Assembly: GCF_003590835.1 (NCBI RefSeq)
Contig: NZ_QYUQ01000002.1
Span: 3,348,001-3,412,000, forward strand
DNA length: 64,000 nt
Source: Noviherbaspirillum sedimenti
Lineage (GTDB): Bacteria; Pseudomonadota; Gammaproteobacteria; Burkholderiales; Burkholderiaceae_D
Reading direction: 5' to 3'
Positions 33,293-43,151 of this stretch are shown piece by piece. Every line of letters begins with the position of its first letter. Position 1 is the stretch's first letter. A program made the translations under genes and the position numbers. Under the pieces are notes generated by a model. The model was not told the origin of the DNA, made no database searches, and saw only the letters and a list, made by a program, of their open reading frames with translations.

Positions 33293-35506
33293 ATGGCTAA
33301 TAATGCGAAGCCAGCGCTGCCCGCATTCAAGTATTCAGACATGAGCACAAAAGACATCCAATTTCTGCGCGTGACCCACCTGCGTGGACCGAACATCTGG
33401 ACCTACCGTCCTGTCATCGAGGCCTGGGTCGATATCGGCCTGCTGGAAGACGCTCCGTCCAATACCATCCCCGGCCTGTACGAACGCCTGACCGCCTGGT
33501 TGCCAGGCCTGATCGAGCATCGTTGCGGGGTCGGCACACGCGGCGGCTTCCTCGAGCGGCTGCGCGAAGGCACCTGGGCCGGCCACATCCTCGAGCACGT
33601 GACGCTGGAACTGCAAACCATGGCCGGCATGAAGACGGGCTTCGGCAAGGCGCGCGAAACCGGGGTACGTGGCGTCTACAAGGTGGTGTTCCGCACGCGC
33701 CAGGAAAAGGTCGGCCGCGCCGCCCTCGCCGCAGCGCGCGAGCTGCTGCTGGCCGCCATTAACGATACCGGCTACGACATCGCCGCCACCGTGGCGATCC
33801 TGCGCGACCTGGTCGACGATCATTGCCTGGGCCCCAGCACCGCCCATATCGTCGATGCCGCCACCGAGCGCAACATTCCCTTCATTCGCCTGACCGACGG
33901 CAACCTGGTCCAACTCGGCTACGGCAACTGCCAGCGTCGCATCTGGACCGCCGAGACCGACCGTACCAGCGCGATTGCCGAAGGCATCGCCAGCGACAAG
34001 GACATGACCAAGTCGCTGCTGCAGTCGTGCGGCGTGCCGGTGCCGCAAGGCGTCATCGTCGACAATGCGGAAGCCGCCTGGGACGAAGCGCAGGATATCG
34101 GCTTGCCGGTGGTCTTGAAGCCGCAGGACGGCAACCATGGCCGCGGCGTCTCGCTCGACCTGAAGACGCGCGAGGAAGTGCTGGGCGCTTTCGCGCTGGC
34201 CGCCCGCGAAGGCGACGGCAATGTCATCGTCGAACAATTCATCGTCGGTAACGAGCATCGTCTGCTGGTGGTCGGCAACCGCGTCGTGGCGGTCGCCCGC
34301 GGCGAAACCGCCTGGGTCAGCGGCGACGGCGCCGCCACCGTCACGCAACTGGTGGACAGCCAGTTGAATTCCGACCCGCGCCGCGGCGACAGCGAAGAAT
34401 TCCCCTTGAGTCTGATCAAGCCCGCCGAATGGGGCGAAATCCTGCTGGAGTTGCAGCGCCAGGGCCTGACGCCGGACTCGGTGCCGGCTGCCGGACAAAA
34501 GGTGCTGATCCAGCGTAACGGCAACGTCGCTTTCGACGTCACCGACAACATCCACCCGGAAGTCGCCGCTCAGGCCACCCTGGCCGCGCGCGTGGTGGGG
34601 CTGGATATCGCCGGCATCGACCTGGTCGCCGAAGACATCGGCCGCCCGCTGGATGCGCAGCGCGCCGCGATCATTGAAGTCAACGCCAGTCCGGGCCTGC
34701 TGGCCCATATCAAGCCCGCCAGCGGCCAGCCGCGCGCAGTTGGCGCGGCCATCGTCGAACACCTGTTCGGCACTGACCGTGACGGTCGCATGCCGGTGGT
34801 CGGCATCACCGGCAGCCAGGATACGGCGCTGATCGCACGCCTGACGGCGTGGATGATGTACGTCGGCGGCCGTCATGTGGGCATGGCCAGCGGCAAGGAT
34901 GTCTATGTCAATAGCCGCAAGATACAAAATAGCATTGGCACCGGCTTCGACGCCGCCCAGCGCCTGCTGATCAACCGCGCGCTGGAAGCGGCCGTGTTCG
35001 AAAACGGCGCCCGCATGATCCTGGCCGAGGGCCTGCCCTACGACAAGTGCACTGTCGGCGTGGTTACCGATGTGACGATTACGCCGGACCTGGCCGAGTT
35101 CTATATCGCCGAGCCGCAGCAGGCCTACACTGTGATGCGCACGCAAGTCGATGTGGTGCTGCCGCAGGGCGCTGCCGTGCTGAACGCCGCCGACCCGCTG
35201 GTGGTCGAGATGGCGGGCCTGTGCGACGGCAGCGTGCTGTTCTACGCGCTGGATGAAGCTACCGAAGCGCTGGCCGCGCATCGTGCCGGCGGTGGCCGCG
35301 TGGCATTCCTGCGCCACGACGCCGTGGTGCTGGCCGAAGGACAAAGCGAGCTGGCACAACTGCCGCTGCTGCCGTTCGCGGCTGGCGTCGCTCCGGCATC
35401 CGTGGTTGCCGGCGTCGCCGCCGCCTGGGCGGCGGGCGTCGAGCCGCAACTGCTCAGCGCCGGCTTGCGCACTTTCGCTTTCCAGTCCGGCAAATCCGCT
35501 TATTGA
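33293..35506 (+). CDS. cyanophycin synthetase-like protein with degenerate Mur domain
   Basis: A 737-residue CphA paralogue. The N-terminal domain and ATP-grasp domain look intact (LPVVLKPQDGNHGRGVSL, VEQFIVGNEHRLLVVG, IIEVNASPG). The Mur-ligase half begins near residue 500, but its P-loop reads GITGSQDTALIA in place of GTNGKTT, and the protein stops about 120 residues short of its neighbour. Arginine ligation by this domain is therefore unlikely. Cyanobacterial CphA2, which joins beta-Asp-Arg dipeptides, shows a similar loss, so a CphA2-like role is a plausible inference. The start is preceded by AAGGAA at short spacing; a second ATG at 33341 is possible. Confidence 0.88.
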   Translation: MANNAKPALPAFKYSDMSTKDIQFLRVTHLRGPNIWTYRPVIEAWVDIGLLEDAPSNTIPGLYERLTAWLPGLIEHRCGVGTRGGFLERLREGTWAGHILEHVTLELQTMAGMKTGFGKARETGVRGVYKVVFRTRQEKVGRAALAAARELLLAAINDTGYDIAATVAILRDLVDDHCLGPSTAHIVDAATERNIPFIRLTDGNLVQLGYGNCQRRIWTAETDRTSAIAEGIASDKDMTKSLLQSCGVPVPQGVIVDNAEAAWDEAQDIGLPVVLKPQDGNHGRGVSLDLKTREEVLGAFALAAREGDGNVIVEQFIVGNEHRLLVVGNRVVAVARGETAWVSGDGAATVTQLVDSQLNSDPRRGDSEEFPLSLIKPAEWGEILLELQRQGLTPDSVPAAGQKVLIQRNGNVAFDVTDNIHPEVAAQATLAARVVGLDIAGIDLVAEDIGRPLDAQRAAIIEVNASPGLLAHIKPASGQPRAVGAAIVEHLFGTDRDGRMPVVGITGSQDTALIARLTAWMMYVGGRHVGMASGKDVYVNSRKIQNSIGTGFDAAQRLLINRALEAAVFENGARMILAEGLPYDKCTVGVVTDVTITPDLAEFYIAEPQQAYTVMRTQVDVVLPQGAAVLNAADPLVVEMAGLCDGSVLFYALDEATEALAAHRAGGGRVAFLRHDAVVLAEGQSELAQLPLLPFAAGVAPASVVAGVAAAWAAGVEPQLLSAGLRTFAFQSGKSAY

Positions 35507-35549
35507 GGCGATTGCCGCACATCGAGACACCAACAGGACCTGGCTCAAC

Positions 35550-38120
35550 ATGCAAGTTTCACGCATCCGCGCGCTGCGCGGCCCCAATCTCTGGACCCAC
35601 CATACCGCCATCGAGGCGGTTGTCGCCTGCAGCGAGAGCAAGATCGCCATCGGCAGCATCCCCGGCTTCGAAGACAGGCTGCGCGCGCGCTTCCCGCAAT
35701 TGCCGCCGCTGCAGCCGAACGGTCATAACGGCATCGTCTCGATCGCCCAGGTGCTGGAACTGGCCACCCTCGGCCTGCAGGCCCAGGCTGGCTGCCCGGT
35801 TACCTTCAGCCGCACCACGCCGACGCTCGACACCGGCGTATTCCAGGTGGTGGTGGAGTACACCGAGGAAGCAGTCGGCCGCCTGGCGCTGGAGCTGGCG
35901 CAGGCCTTGTGCCGCGCCGCCGACGAGGACCGTCCGTTCGACCTCGAAGCAGCCCTGGCGCAATTGCGCGAACTGGACGAGGATGTGCGCCTGGGGCCCA
36001 GCACCGGCGCCATCGTCAATGCCGCCATCGCCCGCAACATCCCTTTTCGCCGCATGACCGAGGGCAGCATGGTGATGTTCGGCTGGGGCAGCCGCCAGCG
36101 CCGCATCCAGGCCGCCGAAACCGATGCCACCAGCGCGATTGCCGAGTCCATCGCGCAGGACAAGGAACTGACCAAGACGCTGCTGGCCGCCGCCGGCGTG
36201 CCGGTGCCGCACGGGCGCATTGCCACCAGCGCTGACGATGCCTGGGCCGCCGCCTGCGAGATCGGCCTGCCGGTGGTGATCAAGCCCCGCGACGGCAACC
36301 AGGGCAAGGGTGTTACCGTCAATATCAACAGCCGCGAGGAGATCGATGCGGCCTACACGGCAGCGGAGGCGTACCGCGACGACATCCTGGTCGAGCGCTA
36401 CCTGCCCGGCAACGATTTCCGCCTGCTGGTGATCGGTGACAAGCTGATCGCCGCAGCCCGCCGCGACCCGCCGCTGGTGATCGGCGACGGCACCCATACC
36501 GTGCGCGAGCTGGTCGACATCGTCAACAGCGATCCGCGCCGCGGCAGCGGCCACGCCACCTCGCTGACCAAGATCCGTTTCGACGACATCGCGCTGGCGC
36601 GCCTGGCGCTGCAGGGCCTGGATGCCAACAGCGTGCCGGCGCGCGGCCAGCGCGTGCTGCTGCGTAATAATGCCAACCTCTCCACTGGCGGCACCGCCAC
36701 CGATGTGACCGACGACGTCCATCCGGATGTGGCGGCGTGCGCAGTCGCGGCCGCACAGATGGTCGGACTCGACATCTGCGGCGTCGACCTGGTGTGCGAC
36801 AGCGTCCTCATGCCCGTCGAGGAACAGCGTGGCGGCATCGTCGAGGTCAACGCCGCGCCCGGCTTGCGCATGCACCTTTCGCCCTCCTATGGCAAGGGCC
36901 GCGCGGTGGGCGAAGCCATCATCGCTGAAATGTTCGCCGAAGGCGATGACGGCCGCATTCCCGTGGTGGCCGTGACCGGCACCAACGGCAAGACCACCAC
37001 CGTGCGCCTGATCGCCCACATCTTCACCCAGGGCGGCCTGCGCACGGGCATGACCAATACCGACGGCGTGTACATCCAGGGACGCCAGATCGACAGCGGC
37101 GACTGCAGCGGCCCCAGGAGCGCCCGCAATGTGCTGCTGCACCCGGACGTCGATGCCGCCGTGTTCGAGACGGCGCGCGGCGGCGTGCTGCGCGAAGGCC
37201 TGGCCTTCGACCGCTGCCAGGTGGCGGTGGTCACCAATATCGGCAGCGGCGACCATCTCGGCCTGAACTACATCACCACGGTCGAAGACCTGGCGGTATT
37301 GAAGCGCGTGATCGTGCAAAACGTCGCCGACGACGGCATGGCGGTGTTGAACGCCGCTGACCCGATTGTCGCCGCCATGGCCGAGAAATGCCGCAGCGCA
37401 GTCACCTTCTTCGCCGCCGACGCCCATCACCCGCTGCTGGCACGCCATCGCGCCTACGGCGGCCGGGTCGTGTATGTCGAGAACGGCGCGCTGGTGGCGG
37501 CAGAGGGCGCATTTGAGGAAAGGATTGCGCTGGCCGAGGTGCCGATTACCGCCAATGGCGCGATCGGTTTCCAGGTCGAGAACGTGATGGCGGCGCTGGC
37601 CGGCGCCTGGGGTGCCGGCGCCAGCTGGGAGACGATCCGCAAGGGCCTCGCCACCTTCGCCAACGACAGCGACAACGCGCCGGGGCGCTTCAACATGTTC
37701 GATTATCGCGGCGCCCGCGTGATTGCCGATTACGGCCACAACCCCGACGCCATCACCGCGCTGGTGCAGGCGGTCGAGTCGATGCCGGCCCGTCGCCGCT
37801 CCGTGGTCATCAGCGGCGCCGGCGATCGCCGCGACCAGGACATCAGCGACCAGACGCGCATCCTCGGCGCCGCTTTCGACGACGTGCTGCTGTACCAGGA
37901 CCAGTGCCAGCGCGGCCGCGCCGACGGCGAAGTGATCGCGCTGCTGCGCGAAGGCCTGCAGGGCGCCGCGCGCACCACCCACGTCGAGGAAATCACCGGC
38001 GAATTCATCGCCATCGACCATGCGTTGGCATGCCTGCAGCCCGGCGACCTGTGCCTGATCCTGGTCGATCAGGTCGAGGAAGCGCTGGCGCATATCGCCA
38101 GGCGCATCGCCGAGGGCTGA
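35550..38120 (+). CDS. cphA: cyanophycin synthetase
   Basis: An 856-residue enzyme that makes multi-L-arginyl-poly-L-aspartate, a nitrogen and carbon reserve. The ATP-grasp domain (LPVVIKPRDGNQGKGVTV, YLPGNDFRLLVIGDK, IVEVNAAPG) adds aspartate. The Mur-like domain has the intact P-loop AVTGTNGKTTTVRLI near residue 480, ETARGGVLREG and DYGHNPDAI, and adds arginine. It starts 43 bases after the first synthetase gene and is surely cotranscribed. No cyanophycinase gene is present in the window. Confidence 0.95.
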   Translation: MQVSRIRALRGPNLWTHHTAIEAVVACSESKIAIGSIPGFEDRLRARFPQLPPLQPNGHNGIVSIAQVLELATLGLQAQAGCPVTFSRTTPTLDTGVFQVVVEYTEEAVGRLALELAQALCRAADEDRPFDLEAALAQLRELDEDVRLGPSTGAIVNAAIARNIPFRRMTEGSMVMFGWGSRQRRIQAAETDATSAIAESIAQDKELTKTLLAAAGVPVPHGRIATSADDAWAAACEIGLPVVIKPRDGNQGKGVTVNINSREEIDAAYTAAEAYRDDILVERYLPGNDFRLLVIGDKLIAAARRDPPLVIGDGTHTVRELVDIVNSDPRRGSGHATSLTKIRFDDIALARLALQGLDANSVPARGQRVLLRNNANLSTGGTATDVTDDVHPDVAACAVAAAQMVGLDICGVDLVCDSVLMPVEEQRGGIVEVNAAPGLRMHLSPSYGKGRAVGEAIIAEMFAEGDDGRIPVVAVTGTNGKTTTVRLIAHIFTQGGLRTGMTNTDGVYIQGRQIDSGDCSGPRSARNVLLHPDVDAAVFETARGGVLREGLAFDRCQVAVVTNIGSGDHLGLNYITTVEDLAVLKRVIVQNVADDGMAVLNAADPIVAAMAEKCRSAVTFFAADAHHPLLARHRAYGGRVVYVENGALVAAEGAFEERIALAEVPITANGAIGFQVENVMAALAGAWGAGASWETIRKGLATFANDSDNAPGRFNMFDYRGARVIADYGHNPDAITALVQAVESMPARRRSVVISGAGDRRDQDISDQTRILGAAFDDVLLYQDQCQRGRADGEVIALLREGLQGAARTTHVEEITGEFIAIDHALACLQPGDLCLILVDQVEEALAHIARRIAEG

Positions 38121-38135
38121 TTCTGCCGCTGTAAC

Positions 38136-38160
38136 TGCGCCGGGTCACCCGCCCGGCGCA
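38136..38160. terminator. GC-rich stem-loop after cphA
   Basis: TGCGCCGGG (38136-38144) and CCCGGCGCA (38152-38160) form a perfect 9-bp stem with a 7-base loop. The following TGCCCCCC has no T-run, so termination would be weak or protein-dependent. Confidence 0.4.
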
Positions 38161-38294
38161 TGCCCCCCTCTCGCCTCCCTCTGACGCGCGCCGTCATTCG
38201 CGCGAAATTTCGTATCTTTTTGCAAAGTTTGCGGCATACTTGCGCCTGCATCCTGCATGGTTCGCAAAAATCCATCCACGCAAAAAGGGAAAAA

Positions 38295-39476
38295 ATGACA
38301 ACCACCACGCGCTTCACCCTGACCGTATTGATGTCCGCCTGCGCCATTGGCGCCCATGCCCAGTCGCGCGGACCCGCTGCGCAATACTGGGTCGATCTTT
38401 CCACCACCAACACCTCGTTGCCCGGCATGTCGGGCGGCGGCCTGCTTGGCAGCATCATAGGGGCATCCATGGGAGGCGGTAGCGGCAAAACGCTGGATGC
38501 GGAGCTGCAGGTGCGCGCCCATCCTTCCGGCGTGGAAGCCAGCCATGCCATTCCGGCAGGCCTGGACATGGGGGCTTCGCTGCCGTTGCTGCCGGTGCGC
38601 CCGGCCGGGGCTGGCCGGGGATCGGATCGCCACGAGGCCGGCGACCAGGAAAAGCCCAAGGGACGCATCCTGCTGTACTGGGGTTGCGGCGACAATATCC
38701 GCCCGGGCCAGCCGAAAGTGCTCGACCTGGCAAAGCAAAACTATGGTGAGTTCACCCAGTTCTTCGGCAGCCGTGGCGGCTACAGCAAGGGCGTGCAGCA
38801 CAAGCCGGGCAATTCGGTCTGGCCCAACGAGCGCGACAGCAAGCGCGTGCCCGAAAATGCCTCGCTGCAGGGCGAACATGCCGTTGCCGGCGACGGCGTG
38901 CCGGCCAGCCTGAAATTTTCGGTCGGCGCGGCCAACGATTTCCTGCCGCCGGTGCGGCTCTCCAGCAAGGGTGCGCCCAAGGATGGCGTGCGGCTGGAAT
39001 GGCAGGCGATGCAGCATGCCCAGGCTTATTTCCTGCACGCCCAGGGCGGGGCCAAGGGAGCGAACGGCGCCGATGACATGATCTTCTGGAGTTCCAGTGA
39101 AAAGCCGGACAATGGCTGGTCGCTGATGAGTTACCAGTCGCCGGCGCAGATCGCCAATCTGCTGCAGCAAAAAGTGGTGCTGTCGCCGTCGACGGTCAAT
39201 TGCACCGTCCCCAAAGGCATCTTCGACAAGGCCGACGGCGCCATGCTTAACATGATCGCCTACGGCCCGGAACTGAACCTGGCCCATCCGCCGCGCCCCG
39301 CGAAAGCGCCGGCCGGCTGGCAGCCGGAATGGACCGCGCGGGTGCGCATCAAGTCCACCGGCATGACCATGCTGGGCATGGAAGGCGGCGCCGGGGAAGA
39401 GTCCGCCGGCCAGCGGGACAATGCCACCGAGACGCCCAACCCGATCAATCTGTTGAAGGGCATCTTCTCAAGGTAA
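38295..39476 (+). CDS. exported protein of unknown function
   Basis: A 393-residue protein with a signal peptide of about 23 residues ending AHAQ. After it comes a glycine-rich segment (MSGGGLLGSIIGASMGGG) and then ILLYWGCGDNIRPGQPKVLD, with DDMIFWSSSEKPDNGW and AQIANLLQQKVVLSPSTVNC further on. No domain was recognised. AAAAGGGA precedes the ATG. It lies 174 bases after cphA in the same direction and might be read together with it, but a functional link to cyanophycin is not shown. Confidence 0.75.
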   Translation: MTTTTRFTLTVLMSACAIGAHAQSRGPAAQYWVDLSTTNTSLPGMSGGGLLGSIIGASMGGGSGKTLDAELQVRAHPSGVEASHAIPAGLDMGASLPLLPVRPAGAGRGSDRHEAGDQEKPKGRILLYWGCGDNIRPGQPKVLDLAKQNYGEFTQFFGSRGGYSKGVQHKPGNSVWPNERDSKRVPENASLQGEHAVAGDGVPASLKFSVGAANDFLPPVRLSSKGAPKDGVRLEWQAMQHAQAYFLHAQGGAKGANGADDMIFWSSSEKPDNGWSLMSYQSPAQIANLLQQKVVLSPSTVNCTVPKGIFDKADGAMLNMIAYGPELNLAHPPRPAKAPAGWQPEWTARVRIKSTGMTMLGMEGGAGEESAGQRDNATETPNPINLLKGIFSR

Positions 39477-39489
39477 GGCGCAAAGATGC

Positions 39490-39536
39490 GGGCGCACCAC
39501 AGAAAGGTTAAAAATGTTAATTTTTACGGTGCGCCC
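39490..39536. repeat. nested inverted repeat upstream of GGDEF operon
   Basis: GGGCGCACC (39490-39498) pairs with GGTGCGCCC (39528-39536). Inside, TAAAAAT and ATTTTTA form a second stem with a GTTA loop. It may terminate the upstream gene, or act in the leader of the GGDEF operon. It does not resemble the GEMM c-di-GMP riboswitch. Confidence 0.45.
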
Positions 39537-39640
39537 ACCCGCCGGCAAAACGATGCTGATAAGATGGATCGCATAAGTTGAAAACATAATAATCAATGAG
39601 ACGACAGGCGCGGTCGGCCTGCCCAGGACATCGAAAACCC

Positions 39641-40672
39641 ATGGTGAATGTCGATACCCGCAAGCTGCTGCGCTCGCTTGCCAAGCTGATTGAAAAGCCG
39701 GAAATCAAGGCGCTTCAAGTCTCGCTGGTGCAAACCCTGGAACAGCTGGTTGAAGCCGAATCGATCAGCCTGTTCGAAATCCGCACCCTGAAGCAGGTCG
39801 GATCCGATCAGGCCGAAGATTTCCTGGTCCCGGTCGGCATCGACGACAGTTTCGAAGAGGATGACGCGCCGCTGATCCTGCTGCGCGAAGAGCCGCAGTT
39901 CATGGAATGCTGCCGCAGCCAGAATCTGGTGATTGCGCCGCGCAGCGCCGCTGACGGCGCCGGCGCGCCGCTGCGCTTCATCCATCCCATCTTCGGCATG
40001 AAAGGCGTCACCGGATTCCTGGTGATCGACGCCGCCGAGCATATCGAGCGCGACCAGGAAATGGCGGCGATTTTCCTCGGTTTCATCCGCAATTACATCC
40101 TGCTGCTCAACGACAATCAGCGCGACCACCTGACGGGACTGTTGAACCGCAAGTGCTTCGACGACAAGGTCATGAAAATGATCCTGACCCTGGGCAGCAT
40201 CAACAAACGCGATGCCGACAAGGTCTGCTACTGCCTGGCGGTGCTCGACATCGACCATTTCAAGCGGGTCAACGATACCTACGGCCACCTGATGGGCGAT
40301 GAAGTCCTGCTGCATTTTTCCCAGTGCATGAACGAGACTTTCCGCGAATACGACCTGTTGTTTCGCGTCGGCGGCGAAGAATTCGTGGTCGTATTGCGCA
40401 ACGTCGATGCCGAGCGCGCGCAGACGGTCATGGAACGCTTCCGCAAGGTAGTGGAAACGCACTACTTCCCGCAGGTAGGGCAAGTCACCGCCAGCATCGG
40501 CGTCACCTTCATCGGCCCGCACGACCTGCCGGGCATGGTCATGGACCGCGCCGACCAGGCCCTGTATTTCGTCAAGGAGCACGGTCGCAACCAGGTTGCC
40601 TTTTACGAGCAGCTGGTCGCGCAAGGCAAGTTGTTGCCAAAGCAGGTCGAAAGCGACATTGAGCTGTTTTGA
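39641..40672 (+). CDS. diguanylate cyclase with GAF-like sensor
   Basis: A 343-residue soluble protein. Residues about 15-165 form a GAF-like input domain (HPIFGMKGVTGFLVIDA). The GGDEF domain follows from about residue 175: DHLTGLLNRKCFDDK, VLDIDHFKRVNDTYGH and the active-site GGEEF, with an REYD I-site five residues before it. It should make c-di-GMP in response to a cytoplasmic signal. The ATG at 39641 is chosen because an AGGA lies 11 bases upstream; an earlier ATG at 39596 has no such site. It is followed after 19 bases by a GGDEF-EAL gene, so the two likely act as a unit. Confidence 0.88.
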   Translation: MVNVDTRKLLRSLAKLIEKPEIKALQVSLVQTLEQLVEAESISLFEIRTLKQVGSDQAEDFLVPVGIDDSFEEDDAPLILLREEPQFMECCRSQNLVIAPRSAADGAGAPLRFIHPIFGMKGVTGFLVIDAAEHIERDQEMAAIFLGFIRNYILLLNDNQRDHLTGLLNRKCFDDKVMKMILTLGSINKRDADKVCYCLAVLDIDHFKRVNDTYGHLMGDEVLLHFSQCMNETFREYDLLFRVGGEEFVVVLRNVDAERAQTVMERFRKVVETHYFPQVGQVTASIGVTFIGPHDLPGMVMDRADQALYFVKEHGRNQVAFYEQLVAQGKLLPKQVESDIELF

Positions 40673-40691
40673 AGAAAAATAAATAAAAAAT

Positions 40692-43151
40692 ATGGCTTTT
40701 CTTTCAATTGAACAGAAATGTACGCTGCTTGACCGCATTACCAGGGCGGCGGATCTGCATGCCCTGTTGGACCTGCTGGGCGAAGAGATCGACAAGCTGG
40801 GGCTGGTGGATGGCTATATCGTCAACCTGTGCGATGCCGCCGGCGAAAATCTCTGCAGCCTCAAGATCCGCCTGCCATTCGAGTTCCGTTACCTGGACAA
40901 GACGTATTTGGGCTACAAGACCTCGCTCAAGAGCGATATCACCAACACCAATATGCGGGCTTTCCATGGCCGCGGCATCGCCCGCCTGAACACGGAAGAA
41001 GGGCCCGACAGCGAACGGCCCATGCTGGCACGCTGGAAAGTGGCGGAATGCGCGGCGCTGCCGATATTGAGCCAGGCGCAGCCGCAGCTGGCGCCGATCG
41101 GCACCCTGCTCCTCATGAAGCAGGGCGGCTCGATGGATGCGCACGTATTCGAGACCATCGGCGAGCTCGCCGCGCTGTTCCTGGCGCCCATGCGCGCCGC
41201 GCTGGGCACTGCCTTCCTGCAGGAATTTCATGAACGCTTCCAGCGCGCCGCCAGCGAACATGCGCGCGCGCTCGATTTCGTCATCGAAATCAACAACCTG
41301 ACCGCACTTGAAAGCGTTTTCGACAAGTTCGCCGGCGATGTCTTTCGCCAGCTTGCCTTCGAATACATCGGCTTCTACCTGCTGGAAGACAATGTCCTCA
41401 AAAACAAGATGGTTGCCGCCGCCGATCCGCGCCGGCGGGAAATTGGTGACAGCCTGGCTGCTTATCTCAGCGACAAGCCATATGCATTGCACAGCCTGGC
41501 GGGCGGCGTGCCGCACGCCTTCCTGAAAAACGCCTCGCTGATGTTCCACGATGTCCAGGAACTGATGCACATACCGATGTCGGAAATGGATACGCAGAGC
41601 TTGCGCATCCTGCAAACCCCGCGCACCCTGCTGGTACTGCCGATCCGTTACCAGGGCAAGCCGATCGGCAGCCTGTCGTTTTTCAGCGTGACGCAGCCCG
41701 TCGCGGTGCCGGAATCCGACCTGCAGCTGCTGGAAAAGCTTTCCGCATTCCTGGGTACTGCCATCATCAATTGCCGCAATTTCGCCGTCAACCAGGCGCA
41801 GAATGCCGAACTTGAGCGTCTCGCCACGCATGACGTGCTGACCGGGCTGCCCAACCGCGCCCTGCTGCGCGACCGCCTGCAGCAGGGCCTGGCGCGCTGG
41901 TCGCGGCAGGGCCAGAAGGCCACCATCGCCTTCGTCGATCTCGACCATTTCAAGGATATCAACGACACCCTCGGCCACAGCGCCGGCGACCGCGCCCTGG
42001 TTTCCATCACCAACCGCTTGCGCGACTGCCTGCGCCAGAGCGACACTGTGGCCCGCTACGGCGGCGACGAATTCGTGCTGATCCTGGAAGATCCGGACAA
42101 CAATGGCAGCCATGAAATGGTGCTGCAGCGGGTGCTGGCGGCGCTGTGCGAACCGATCCGCGACTTGGCGCAGGAATTCACCCTGTCTTGCAGCATCGGC
42201 TATTGCCGTTATCCCGACGACGGCGAGGATGTCGATACCCTCCTCAACGCCGCCGATGTCGCCATGTACCAGGCCAAGCAACTGGGCCGCTCGAACATCC
42301 AGTATTACAGCCCGGACATGCGGGTCGCCGCCGGCAAGCGCCTGACCCTCGAAGGCAAGCTGCGCCATGCCGCGGAAAACAACGAACTGGTCCTGCATTA
42401 CCAGCCCAAGGCCGACATCAAGAGCGGCCGCATCGTCGGCGTCGAGGCACTGGTGCGCTGGCAGAATCCGGAGCTGGGCATGGTCTCGCCGGGCGTCTTC
42501 ATCCCGATCGCCGAGGAATCCGGCCTGATCGTGCCGATCGGCGACTGGATCCTGCGCACCGCCTGCGCCCAGGCGCTGGCCTGGCAACAGGCCGGTTTGC
42601 ATATTCCCGTGGCGGTCAACCTGTCGGCCAAGCAGTTCCAGGCGCCGGGGATTGCCGCGCGTGTGCGCGACACGCTGGAAGCAACCGGGCTCGATCCACA
42701 CTACCTGGAACTGGAACTGACTGAGAGCATGTCGATGGGGAATCCGGAGAAAAGCATCGACATCATGCAAAGCTTCAAGGCGCTCGGTATTACGCTGACC
42801 ATCGACGACTTCGGCACCGGCTATTCCAATCTGAGCTACCTGCAGCGCTTCCCGCTCGACAAGCTCAAACTGGATCAATCCTTCGTGCGCGACATGACCC
42901 ATAGCCCCGAAGCCCTGGCAATTTCGCAGGCGGTGCTGGCAGTGGCCCACAGCCTGCACCTGAAAGTGGTGGCGGAAGGGGTGGAAACGCTGGAGCAATT
43001 GCAGTTGCTGGCGAAAAGCAATTGCGAGGAAATGCAGGGTTATTATTTCAGCCGGCCGCTCCCGGCGGAAGATTGCACCCGCTTCCTGTCAGAAAAGCGC
43101 CGCCTTTCGCTGCAAGAAACCGTCCCGTTCAAGACCGGCGCCACCCACTGA
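40692..43151 (+). CDS. GAF-GGDEF-EAL bifunctional c-di-GMP protein
   Basis: An 819-residue soluble protein. Roughly the first 370 residues contain one or two GAF-like sensor domains (RTLLVLPIRYQGKPIGSLSF). The GGDEF domain at about 375-540 has FVDLDHFKDINDTLGH and an intact GGDEF with an RQSD I-site. The EAL domain at about 555-800 keeps EALVRW, ELTESM, DDFGTGYSNLSYL, KLDQSF and AEGVET, so the phosphodiesterase site looks complete. Which activity dominates cannot be told. It is in operon with the preceding diguanylate cyclase. Confidence 0.92.
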   Translation: MAFLSIEQKCTLLDRITRAADLHALLDLLGEEIDKLGLVDGYIVNLCDAAGENLCSLKIRLPFEFRYLDKTYLGYKTSLKSDITNTNMRAFHGRGIARLNTEEGPDSERPMLARWKVAECAALPILSQAQPQLAPIGTLLLMKQGGSMDAHVFETIGELAALFLAPMRAALGTAFLQEFHERFQRAASEHARALDFVIEINNLTALESVFDKFAGDVFRQLAFEYIGFYLLEDNVLKNKMVAAADPRRREIGDSLAAYLSDKPYALHSLAGGVPHAFLKNASLMFHDVQELMHIPMSEMDTQSLRILQTPRTLLVLPIRYQGKPIGSLSFFSVTQPVAVPESDLQLLEKLSAFLGTAIINCRNFAVNQAQNAELERLATHDVLTGLPNRALLRDRLQQGLARWSRQGQKATIAFVDLDHFKDINDTLGHSAGDRALVSITNRLRDCLRQSDTVARYGGDEFVLILEDPDNNGSHEMVLQRVLAALCEPIRDLAQEFTLSCSIGYCRYPDDGEDVDTLLNAADVAMYQAKQLGRSNIQYYSPDMRVAAGKRLTLEGKLRHAAENNELVLHYQPKADIKSGRIVGVEALVRWQNPELGMVSPGVFIPIAEESGLIVPIGDWILRTACAQALAWQQAGLHIPVAVNLSAKQFQAPGIAARVRDTLEATGLDPHYLELELTESMSMGNPEKSIDIMQSFKALGITLTIDDFGTGYSNLSYLQRFPLDKLKLDQSFVRDMTHSPEALAISQAVLAVAHSLHLKVVAEGVETLEQLQLLAKSNCEEMQGYYFSRPLPAEDCTRFLSEKRRLSLQETVPFKTGATH

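Noticed and set aside
39490..39536. c-di-GMP riboswitch in front of the GGDEF operon
   Set aside because: The stem-loop lacks the conserved GEMM core sequences; it is reported only as an inverted repeat.
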